A stretch of DNA of 26,262 nucleotides from Solirubrobacterales bacterium (GTDB lineage Bacteria; Actinomycetota; Thermoleophilia; Solirubrobacterales; 70-9): NCBI GenBank assembly GCA_030835185.1, contig JAUQWL010000024.1, forward strand, positions 1 to 26,262. Direction: 5' to 3'. Positions within the stretch are counted from its first letter, which is position 1, and every line of letters starts with the position of its first letter. Under the pieces are notes generated by a model. That model was given only the letters and a program-made list of their open reading frames with translations. It did not search any database and was not told the DNA's origin. This document shows positions 7,337 to 14,178 of this stretch, one piece after another. Both the position numbers and the translations under genes were made by a program.

Positions 7337-8248
7337 CTAGACCTCGCTCGCTTCGGCGGTCGAATCCCCGCTGTCGACACCGGACCCGCTCGCAACGGAA
7401 GATCCTTCAGCGACCACCGAGGCCACGGCCTCCGGCGGGCTGCCGGACTCGTGGTGGGCAACCGGCTTGTCGGTTATCTCACGGACCTTGCCGACCAGGT
7501 CCTCGGCCAGCCAGCGCGACTCCTCACCCGGGAGTGTCGAGATCAGAATGTCGTCAACCCGGTAGTGGGCAATCGCGTTCTCGACCGAGGAGAACGGATC
7601 CGGGCTCATCGGCTGCCCGGTCGCATCGATGTCCTTCTCGTAGAGCAGAGTCATGAGCCTTGCGAGGTTGCAGGTCATCTCGGCGACGGGGACGCCTTCC
7701 GTCTCCGGCGCGACGATGGTATAGCGGTGAGGTCGTTCCCGGGCGCTCTCGATCAGCCGCTTGGCGAGCTCCGGGTCGGCAAGGGTCTGGTTGGCGACGA
7801 CCAGGGTGTGGGTGAGGTCGAGGCGGATCGAGTCGTCCTCGATCCGGACCGGGATGTGCGTCACCGTGGTTTCGGGTTCGAACTCGTGCCCGGCCCACTC
7901 GACAAGGTCCTTGCGGGTGAGGCCGAAGCGGCTGTCGTAGAGACAGGAAAGCAGGACTTCGCTCGGGCGATGGCTGCGGATGGCGTCACCGAGAGCGAGG
8001 TCCGGATCCGGGTCCATGATCTCACCGATCGCTTCAATGCCGACTTCCTCGAGCACGGAGAGCGTGATCTCGACCCGGCTGCGCGCAGCCTCCCGAGCTT
8101 CTCCGCGGTCGAACAGTTGCCCGGCCACAGGCTGGTTCTGCGGTGCGACCACGACCACGTACGACGCCTCCGGGGCCCGCTCCTTCGCCGCCGCGATCAA
8201 CTTGCGTCCGCCGGCAACCTCGTTCAGAAAGATGAGGAGGGGCTTCAA
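7337..8248 (-). CDS. Tandem UspA-like protein encoded between ctaD and ctaE
   Basis: This 303-residue protein is soluble, with no signal peptide or membrane helix. It appears to be two copies of a universal-stress-protein-like alpha/beta domain (about 1-125 and 146-265) followed by a disordered Gly/Ser/Glu tail. The halves align without gaps over 45 residues: 75-119 against 211-255 share G-x2-M-x-PDP, AI-x3-R, L-x-S-x-L and DLV, 14 identities by eye. The strands YVVVVAP (30-36) and YTIVAP (176-181) begin comparable units. The classic UspA ATP motif G-x2-G-x9-G-S/T is not evident, so nucleotide binding is uncertain. The start is TTG at 8248, overlapping the ctaD stop as TTGA, so translation is coupled to ctaD. 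Its place inside the oxidase operon suggests a role in oxidase assembly, regulation or redox stress. Confidence 0.8.
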   Translation of the reverse strand: MKPLLIFLNEVAGGRKLIAAAKERAPEASYVVVVAPQNQPVAGQLFDRGEAREAARSRVEITLSVLEEVGIEAIGEIMDPDPDLALGDAIRSHRPSEVLLSCLYDSRFGLTRKDLVEWAGHEFEPETTVTHIPVRIEDDSIRLDLTHTLVVANQTLADPELAKRLIESARERPHRYTIVAPETEGVPVAEMTCNLARLMTLLYEKDIDATGQPMSPDPFSSVENAIAHYRVDDILISTLPGEESRWLAEDLVGKVREITDKPVAHHESGSPPEAVASVVAEGSSVASGSGVDSGDSTAEASEV

Positions 8249-10155
8249 GCCGGTCCCGCCACGGTGGAAGGTTTCGGCTCCGGCAGCTCCAGTTCATCCT
8301 CGTCGCCCATGATCGCGTGACGCGCACCGGGGGTTCCGTATTCGTACGGACCACCGACCACCCTCGGGATCTGGTCGAAGTTGAAGACCGGCGGCGGCGA
8401 GCTGACCTGCCACTCGATGGAGTTCGCACGCCACGGGTTGTTTCCGGCCTTGGGACCGAAGCGCCAGCTGACGATCATGTTGTAGACGAAGACGAGCTGG
8501 ACGGTACCGAGGATGAAAGCGAAGACGCTGATCACCAGGTTCCAGTCGCCGTACTGGCTGGCGTAGTCGGCAACGCGGCGCGGCATGCCGTCGAGGCCGA
8601 TCCAGTGCTGGGGAACAAAGGTGCCCCAGGTGCCGATCATCGTCCCCCAGAAGTGGACGCGACCGAGTTTCTCGTCGTACATTCGCCCGGTCATCTTCGG
8701 GAACCAGTGATAGATGCCGGCGAAGATCGTGAAGACCGATCCGCCGAACAGTACGAAGTGGATGTGGGCGACGATGAAGTATGTGTCCGACATATGGATG
8801 TCGAGCGGCACCATGCCGACCATGACGCCACTGATGCCGCCGATGAGGAATGTGACGATGAAGCCGAGAGCGAACAGCATCGAAGTCGAATAGGTGTGGA
8901 TCTTGCCGTAGAACATCGTGCCGAGCCAGGAGAAGATCTTGATTCCGGTCGGAACGGCGATCAGCAGCGTGGTGATCATGATCGGCACGCGCAACCAGTC
9001 GAACATGCCGGCGACGAACATGTGGTGAGCCCAGACCGAATAGCTGAGGACCACGATCCCGATCAGGGCCAGGGCCATCAACCGGTAGCCGAAGACCGGT
9101 TTCCTGGAATGGGTGGAGATGATCTCCGAGATGATCCCGAAGCCGGGCAACATCATGATGTAAACGGCGGGGTGCGAGTAGAACCAGAAGATGTGCTGGT
9201 AGCTGATTACATCACCGCCCTCGAGGAACTGGAAGAAGTTCATGCCGAGGGCGCGCTCGAACAGAACCATGAACTGAGCGCCGGCGATAAAAGGAGTCGC
9301 CCCGACCACGAGCAGGGAAGTCGAAAGGTTGGCCCAGACGAGAAGCGGCATGCGCCACAGGTTCATTCCGGGCGCACGCATCGTGATGATCGTGACCAGG
9401 AAGTTCAGGGCGGTGGCGATCGAAGATGCACCCGCGAACTGCACGCCTATGTTGAAGAAAGACTGCCCGAGCGGGGCACCGGCGGAAAGCGGGGCGTATC
9501 CGGTCCAGCCGGCATCGAACGCACCTCCGGGCGCGAGGAAGCTGCCGAGGAAGATGATCCCGGCGATCGGCAGCAGCCAGAAGCTCAGGGCGTTCAACCT
9601 CGGGAAGGCCATGTCCGGTGCGCCGATCATCAGCGGCAGCACGTAGTTGGCAATGCCGGCGAACATCGGGATGATGAAGAGGAAGATCATCACGACCGCG
9701 TGGGTCGAGAACAGTCCGTTGTAAACGTTGGCGTCGACGATCTGCGTGCCGGGCTGAGCCAGCTCGGCGCGGATCAGAAGGGCGAGCAGGCCGCCGATCA
9801 GGAAGAAGCCGAAGGTCGTCACGACGTACTGGATACCGATGACCTTGTGGTCGGTGTTGAACTTGAAGTAGTCCTGCCAGCGCGTTGCGCCGTGGTTGGC
9901 GTGGTCCTCCGGGACGGTCGGCTTGCCGGCGGCCCAGCGGAACCAGTAGTCGAACGCGCCGAAGCCGAACAGGAAGCCGAACGGAGTCGTGATCAGCGGG
10001 ACGATCACATGCGGGTAGCCGGTCTGTTCGGTCTGGAATACGTCGAGGCCCGAAATCGCCCTGAGAGCGACGACGAGGCCGAAACCGAAGGCGGCGCCGA
10101 GCAGCGCCCCGAGCGCGCCACGGTACCAGCCCGGTTGTCTGAGTGCGACTGCCAT
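8245..10155 (-). CDS. ctaD: Cytochrome c oxidase subunit I, A2-type haem-copper oxidase
   Basis: This 636-residue catalytic subunit reduces O2 to water and pumps protons. Ligands are visible: H152 and H466 for the low-spin haem, H464 for the high-spin haem (AHIHFVL), and H328, H377 and H378 for CuB. Y332 is the tyrosine cross-linked to H328. The motif YSHPAVY (326-332) replaces the A1-type GHPEVY. The D-channel glutamate is thus absent and the Tyr-Ser pair present, which is the A2-type signature; K352 fits the K-channel lysine. Residues 1-95 precede the canonical first helix and hold two further hydrophobic stretches (13-34 and 47-72). No subunit III is fused at the C-terminus. The ATG at 10155 lies 14 bases after the ctaC stop. 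Confidence 0.96.
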   Translation of the reverse strand: MAVALRQPGWYRGALGALLGAAFGFGLVVALRAISGLDVFQTEQTGYPHVIVPLITTPFGFLFGFGAFDYWFRWAAGKPTVPEDHANHGATRWQDYFKFNTDHKVIGIQYVVTTFGFFLIGGLLALLIRAELAQPGTQIVDANVYNGLFSTHAVVMIFLFIIPMFAGIANYVLPLMIGAPDMAFPRLNALSFWLLPIAGIIFLGSFLAPGGAFDAGWTGYAPLSAGAPLGQSFFNIGVQFAGASSIATALNFLVTIITMRAPGMNLWRMPLLVWANLSTSLLVVGATPFIAGAQFMVLFERALGMNFFQFLEGGDVISYQHIFWFYSHPAVYIMMLPGFGIISEIISTHSRKPVFGYRLMALALIGIVVLSYSVWAHHMFVAGMFDWLRVPIMITTLLIAVPTGIKIFSWLGTMFYGKIHTYSTSMLFALGFIVTFLIGGISGVMVGMVPLDIHMSDTYFIVAHIHFVLFGGSVFTIFAGIYHWFPKMTGRMYDEKLGRVHFWGTMIGTWGTFVPQHWIGLDGMPRRVADYASQYGDWNLVISVFAFILGTVQLVFVYNMIVSWRFGPKAGNNPWRANSIEWQVSSPPPVFNFDQIPRVVGGPYEYGTPGARHAIMGDEDELELPEPKPSTVAGPA

Positions 10156-10169
10156 CTACCTGACCCCCA

Positions 10170-11009
10170 TCATGACTGATCCACGTTTTCAGCCGACGTT
10201 TCATCGACTCCGCTGGAGTCGATGCCCTGCTCCGTTCCCTGGAGCTGTTTTTGAAGTTCGATCGCCTGGTCAGCCGTCAGCAGCAGGTCCTCGGGGACCT
10301 CGCCGTCGAGTCCGGCCAGCCACTTCTCGTAGTCTTCCCGCGGCTCTACGACGACGATGGCACGCATCGTCGCGTGGCCCGCTCCACAGAGCTCGGTACA
10401 GATCAGCTGGTACGTGCCGACCTCGTTCGGCGTTATCACCGCTTCAGTGGTGATCCCGGGCACGTTGTCTTTCTTGATCCGCCACTCCGGGACCCAGAAG
10501 GAGTGGATCACGTCCTGTGCGTGCATCTTGAAGATCACCTGCTGGTCGACCGGCACGTGGAACTCGCCTTCAGACCACTTGTTGCCGGCCTCCGGGTAGC
10601 CGAAGGTCCATGCGAACTGCTGGGAGTAGACGTTCACCGTCATCGCGTCCGGCTGCTTGTCTTCGATGTCGTTCATCACGACCCAGCTGTATCCGGCAGC
10701 GAAGAGGACGATGGCCGTCGGAATCAGGGTCCAGATGATCTCGAGCCTGGTGTTGCCGTGAATCGGGAGGCCGTCCCCCTCGTCGCCGGGCTTGACCCGC
10801 CATTTGACCAATGCGTAGCCGAGGGCGACACAGACAATCGCGAAGACAAAGGAGGAGATCACGATCGTGAACTCCATCAGCGTGTCGATCGGACCGGCCG
10901 CGGTGGCGGCCGCGTCGCCGAACCAGTCGACCTGCAACATCACAACCGAGATGACGGTCCCAAGGGCGAGAGTGGCCAGAACAAGCTTCAGGTATGGCAG
11001 ACGAGTCAT
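10170..11009 (-). CDS. ctaC: Cytochrome c oxidase subunit II with CuA site
   Basis: This 279-residue subunit carries the binuclear CuA centre that receives electrons from cytochrome c. The N-terminus has a hydrophobic segment at 6-26, possibly a signal peptide, and two helices at 47-67 and 91-112. The cupredoxin domain follows. All CuA ligands are present: H169 (VIHSFWVPE), then C204, E206, C208, H212 and M215 in CTELCGAGHATM. The tail after about residue 225 is acidic and low in structure, and there is no fused cytochrome c domain with CxxCH, so this is not a caa3-type subunit II. The ATG at 11009 has no clear Shine-Dalgarno; TAGAAT lies about 15 bases upstream and could be a -10 element, but no matching -35 is found. 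It begins the ctaC-ctaD run. Confidence 0.95.
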   Translation of the reverse strand: MTRLPYLKLVLATLALGTVISVVMLQVDWFGDAAATAAGPIDTLMEFTIVISSFVFAIVCVALGYALVKWRVKPGDEGDGLPIHGNTRLEIIWTLIPTAIVLFAAGYSWVVMNDIEDKQPDAMTVNVYSQQFAWTFGYPEAGNKWSEGEFHVPVDQQVIFKMHAQDVIHSFWVPEWRIKKDNVPGITTEAVITPNEVGTYQLICTELCGAGHATMRAIVVVEPREDYEKWLAGLDGEVPEDLLLTADQAIELQKQLQGTEQGIDSSGVDETSAENVDQS

Positions 11010-11062
11010 AAGTCTGAAGGGATTCTAATGAAGCGGCCGTCGGAAGCCTTTCAAGCTCGCGC

Positions 11063-12652
11063 TCAGGGTTTTCTCACCGGCCGGATTTGGCCATCTGAAG
11101 CCGAAATCACGTCCCTCGCAACGCCCTGCCAACTCCAATTCCTATCCGCTGACTCGGAAATATTTCGGCCGACTTCAATTCGCTCGGTCTCCCCCTTGGC
11201 CAGCCAGGCGCTGACCTTGGATCCCAGCTCGGCCACCGCTCCGCTACCGAGATCAAAGGAGATCAGCTGCGAGACGGCCGGCACCTCGGCCGCCAGGACC
11301 GCCGTCACTTCCGCCAGACCGGAATGCCCGGCACAGACCGGAAGCACCCCGGATGCGGCCCCTTCGGCAGCGACCATGCCGAATGCTTCGGGAAAGGTGC
11401 TGGGCACGACAATCGCTTCACAGGCGGGGAGCACCCGGGCGACCTCCTCATGCTCGAGCCTCCCCGAGAAGGAGATCGAACCCGCGGCAGCGACCGCCGC
11501 ATCGGCGTAGCCCATCGGCGGAATGGCAAGAAACCCGGCCAGATAGTCGAGCCGTGCATTTGCTCCCCCTTCGAGTCCGCGTCCGACTTCGGCGATGTGG
11601 CGGGCCGAATCGAAGTCACCCTCCCCGAGAGCCGTGACCAACGCCCTGAGACCCATCTCGTATGCACCAAAGCCGACCAGCAGCAGTCGCGCCCCGGGGT
11701 TGGACCGGTGGATCAGCGGCCACGCCGCGATCAGCAGGTCGACCCCTTTGGAGACGATCAGCTTGCCGACGAAGATCACCCGCGGGCCTTCGGCGGCGGC
11801 CAGGTCTTCCAACGCCGCCACCGCGGCCTCTTCGTCGCGCCCGAAGCCGGTCGATGGCGGTCCGGATCGGATCGCCCCGGCAAGCTGCCTGATCCGTGCC
11901 GCCGCGTCGGCGGCGGGCAGCGGGCTGAACTCTTCGGTATCCACCCCGGGAGGGCCGAGGCCGGTCTTCAGTTCGAGGTCGAGCCCGGGAACTGCCTCCC
12001 AGAGGCTTTCGGCCGTGGACCAGGAGCCGACCAGTACACCGGCGGCCGGCGCGAGACCCTCTTCCGCATAAGGCACGAATCGGGGATTCGGCTTGACCGT
12101 GTACTCGAGATCGGAGCCGTGGTGCTTGACCGCGTACGGTCGCACACCCGCCCGGGCCAGTACGACCGGCCCCATCAGCAGGTGGTTGGCCAGCGCGGCG
12201 TCGCTGCCACCGATCAGTTCTTCGACCTCCCGTACGGCGTCGACGTTGATCCGGATGTACTTCTCGATCTCCGCCTCGCTGAGCCTGGGAAAAGCCGTGG
12301 CCTCGAAACCGTCGTACGGGTCTTCCACATACACGGGCAGCATGCGGCCGATCGGCGGGCGGTAGACGGTGACCGAGCCGGAGGCACCGGAATCGCGGAG
12401 GTGCTCCACCTCCAGGACCAGGCGTTCGGCCCCGGTCGCCCCGGCGGGCGTCACGCCGGGGCCGGGGTCCCCGGCTCCGGCTCCCCGCCACAGCCCGATC
12501 GAGTCGACCCAGGGCAGGTCCTCGGCCTCGAGGTCCTGGCAGAACAGGTGGACCTCGTGCCCGAGGCCGGCCAGTGCGCGGGCCAGGTTGTTGTTGTAGA
12601 TGTTGCTGCCGGTCCCGCGCAACAGGTAGCCGTGAAAGATGAGGATCTTCAT
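11063..12652 (-). CDS. GT4-family glycosyltransferase
   Basis: This 529-residue GT-B glycosyltransferase is predicted to use a nucleotide sugar. The N-terminal domain opens with the beta-strand MKILIFHGY and the loop GTGSNIYNNNLARALAGLGHEV (13-34), which binds the acceptor side. The C-terminal domain starts at VIFVGKLIVSKGVDLLI (292-308). It contains the donor-site E-x7-E motif at E422/E430 in STFPEAFGMVAAEGAASG. It is longer than typical GT4 enzymes (about 380-420 residues), with extra material around 50-130 and 340-395. The product (glycolipid, polysaccharide or small thiol such as mycothiol) cannot be told; it does not look like MshA. It reads toward ctaC with a 53-bp gap, perhaps in one transcript. 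Its ATG faces that of a divergent zinc-ribbon gene 20 bp away. Confidence 0.85.
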   Translation of the reverse strand: MKILIFHGYLLRGTGSNIYNNNLARALAGLGHEVHLFCQDLEAEDLPWVDSIGLWRGAGAGDPGPGVTPAGATGAERLVLEVEHLRDSGASGSVTVYRPPIGRMLPVYVEDPYDGFEATAFPRLSEAEIEKYIRINVDAVREVEELIGGSDAALANHLLMGPVVLARAGVRPYAVKHHGSDLEYTVKPNPRFVPYAEEGLAPAAGVLVGSWSTAESLWEAVPGLDLELKTGLGPPGVDTEEFSPLPAADAAARIRQLAGAIRSGPPSTGFGRDEEAAVAALEDLAAAEGPRVIFVGKLIVSKGVDLLIAAWPLIHRSNPGARLLLVGFGAYEMGLRALVTALGEGDFDSARHIAEVGRGLEGGANARLDYLAGFLAIPPMGYADAAVAAAGSISFSGRLEHEEVARVLPACEAIVVPSTFPEAFGMVAAEGAASGVLPVCAGHSGLAEVTAVLAAEVPAVSQLISFDLGSGAVAELGSKVSAWLAKGETERIEVGRNISESADRNWSWQGVARDVISASDGQIRPVRKP

Positions 12653-12672
12653 TTCGGGTTATTCTCCCGGCA

Positions 12673-12936
12673 ATGGGTTCCGAGAGCAGTCAGCAGGTCT
12701 ACCGCCTCCGGGCGGCCGTGTCCGGTCGGGAGTCGATAGTCCCCGTTGAAGAGGGTGTCCTCTACCGCGACGCCGAAACCGGCGAGGAGCTCGTGCCGGT
12801 GGCACGGGTGCTGCCGCTTTCCCGCTCGGTCTCAAGCCTGCCGCGGACTCCGGAGAACCTGCGCGTCTGCCGCCGCTGCGAGCAGTTCACCCCGCGCGAC
12901 CTCGCAGTCTGCGAGTTCTGCGGCCTGCCCGCCTGA
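12673..12936 (+). CDS. Small zinc-ribbon protein
   Basis: This 87-residue protein has a four-cysteine ribbon at its end: C66-x2-C69 and C80-x2-C83, ten residues apart (VCRRCEQF...VCEFCGLPA). The first 60 residues are polar and contain no recognised domain. The arrangement is that of a rubredoxin/zinc-ribbon knuckle that binds Zn2+. The function is unknown; such proteins bind nucleic acids or serve as small adaptors. The ATG at 12673 is 20 bp from the divergent glycosyltransferase start, and no ribosome site is evident, so it may be leaderless. A second copy of the C-E-F-C-G coding sequence follows the stop in another frame (12946-12962). The gene call rests on the ordered cysteines and codon bias. 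Confidence 0.65.
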   Translation: MGSESSQQVYRLRAAVSGRESIVPVEEGVLYRDAETGEELVPVARVLPLSRSVSSLPRTPENLRVCRRCEQFTPRDLAVCEFCGLPA

Positions 12937-13021
12937 CGGAGCCGCCTGCGAATTCTGCGGCCCGGTGGCCGGCCGGCGCCGCGGAGCGGTGCCATGGCGA
13001 GTTCCGCCTACCGGGACAGTC

Positions 13022-13894
13022 TTAGTTCTTGCCGATCACAGTGGCGGTGTACAACAGCGCGTTCTCGCCGTAGTAGCAGCCGTAGCGACGCTCGGAGTTG
13101 ACCTTCTGCTGCGGACCGGTCTTCTTCAGAGCTTCGTTCGGTTCGCCCGTATCCGGGTCGATCGCCAGCTTGCACTTGTCAGTAGCCCGGCTTCCGCGCC
13201 AGGTGAAGTCCTTGCCGGCACGCTCGCAGGCGTCCGGATCCTGAACGCCGCTGATCGGGTTGAAACTGCATGAACGCGGCTTCCAGATGGCCGGCGCCCA
13301 GGTGGGAATCGTCAATGCGACCATCTGCTTGCGGATCACATTGAGCGGGCGACTGAGCGCGAAATGAACGGTACGCCCGAAATACGGGTTGAGGATCTGA
13401 ACCGGGCTCTGGCGAACCATCTTCCACTTCGGCGGACCCTTCTTGCTCTTGTCCACCCGCCGCAGGACGGCGATCCTCGCCGAAGCCGGCGAGCCGAAGA
13501 GATCGTTGAAGAACGGAAGCTGTGCAGGATGATCCGTACCACCCTTGTTGATCACGCCTTTGGTCGGGCGGCTGAGCGAGATCGACCAGGAGACGATCTT
13601 GCCGCTGAAAGGCACCCTGAAGCTGTTCTTGCGGGCCGTGCCCTTGCGGAACACCTGGTATCCGGTGACTTTCCCTTCGACGATGCAGTCGCGGGAGAAG
13701 TTCTTGCCGCAGTTGGGCTTGAGCTTGTTCGTCGCCTGGCCGAGAACGATGCGCTTCGTCTTGACCGCAGCGTCTGCGGGAACCGCTCCGGAAAGCGAAA
13801 ACAGGCCAAAAAAAGCAAAGAGCACGGCGAGCATCGTGGCCCGGGTCCAGGCGGGTGACAAATGCTTGGAAAGTGTTAGCGAGGGGTTAGGCAT
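13022..13894 (-). CDS. Secreted six-cysteine protein of unknown function
   Basis: I do not recognise a named family. With the ATG at 13894 the protein has 290 residues. A basic lead (H11-R18) is followed by a hydrophobic stretch (21-38) and a likely signal-peptidase site after AVPADAA (about 43). The mature part has exactly six cysteines (62, 70, 209, 223, 241, 273), suited to three disulphide bonds outside the cell. It is rich in Lys, Arg and Pro and has beta-like segments (SFRVPFSGKIVSWSISLS at 91-108, TVHFALSRPL at 175-184). A GTG at 13909 would add five residues without merit. It stands alone between the zinc-ribbon gene and infA, with no clear Shine-Dalgarno. Confidence 0.72.
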   Translation of the reverse strand: MPNPSLTLSKHLSPAWTRATMLAVLFAFFGLFSLSGAVPADAAVKTKRIVLGQATNKLKPNCGKNFSRDCIVEGKVTGYQVFRKGTARKNSFRVPFSGKIVSWSISLSRPTKGVINKGGTDHPAQLPFFNDLFGSPASARIAVLRRVDKSKKGPPKWKMVRQSPVQILNPYFGRTVHFALSRPLNVIRKQMVALTIPTWAPAIWKPRSCSFNPISGVQDPDACERAGKDFTWRGSRATDKCKLAIDPDTGEPNEALKKTGPQQKVNSERRYGCYYGENALLYTATVIGKN

Positions 13895-13914
13895 CACAAT
13901 CAACAACACGGCGT

Positions 13915-13937
13915 CGGCGGATTGGTTGCGCCCGCCG
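13915..13937 (-). terminator. Weak hairpin after infA
   Basis: CGGCGG (13915-13920) and CCGCCG (13932-13937) can form a 6-bp GC stem with an 11-nt loop, starting just after the infA stop at 13940. The sequence beyond it on the minus strand has no U-run (TGTTGTTG only). It could end the long housekeeping operon, but the support is modest. Confidence 0.3.
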
Positions 13938-13939
13938 GC

Positions 13940-14158
13940 CTACTTGTAGCGGTAGGTGATCCGGCCACGGGTCAGGTCATACGGCGAAAGCTCGATCTTG
14001 ACCCGATCTCCAGGCAGGATGCGGATGTAGTGACGGCGCATCTTTCCCGAGATGTGCCCGAGGACTTCGTGATCGTTGTCCAGCTTGACGCGGAACATCG
14101 TATTCGGGAGGGCTTCGGTGATCTCACCCTCCATCTCGATCTTTTCTTCTTTACCCAT
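13940..14158 (-). CDS. infA: Translation initiation factor IF-1
   Basis: This is a 72-residue OB-fold factor that binds the ribosomal A site during initiation. The sequence is typical from end to end: MGKEEKIEMEGEITEALPN at the start, the RNA-binding core HISGKMRRHYIRILPGDRV, and the ending LSPYDLTRGRITYRYK. I chose the ATG at 14158, which gives the family's standard length. A second ATG at 14182 overlaps the cca stop as ATGA and would add eight residues (MSSTLSRR); neither has a good Shine-Dalgarno. Coupled translation from 14182 is therefore a real alternative. In many bacteria infA sits with rpmJ-rpsM-rpsK in the alpha operon; here it ends a long operon behind cca. Confidence 0.95.
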   Translation of the reverse strand: MGKEEKIEMEGEITEALPNTMFRVKLDNDHEVLGHISGKMRRHYIRILPGDRVKIELSPYDLTRGRITYRYK

Positions 14159-14178
14159 GCGACGACTGAGCGTACTAC

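Noticed and set aside
8317..10179. 620-residue open frame on the + strand opposite ctaD
   Set aside because: It is the mirror of ctaD in high-GC DNA; the product is rich in Asp/Glu/His/Arg with no domain, whereas the minus strand encodes a complete oxidase subunit.
11010..11062. TAGAAT as -10 of a ctaC promoter with TTGAAA upstream
   Set aside because: The spacing is 21 bases, outside the usual range; retained only as a remark under ctaC.
11324..12739. 471-residue open frame opposite the glycosyltransferase
   Set aside because: Antisense shadow of a recognisable GT4 enzyme; composition is dominated by Arg, Gly, Asp and Gln without motifs.
12746..13273. 175-residue frame overlapping the zinc-ribbon gene and continuing to 13273
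   Set aside because: It has no coherent motif apart from the stray CEFCG copy and runs antisense into the secreted protein gene.
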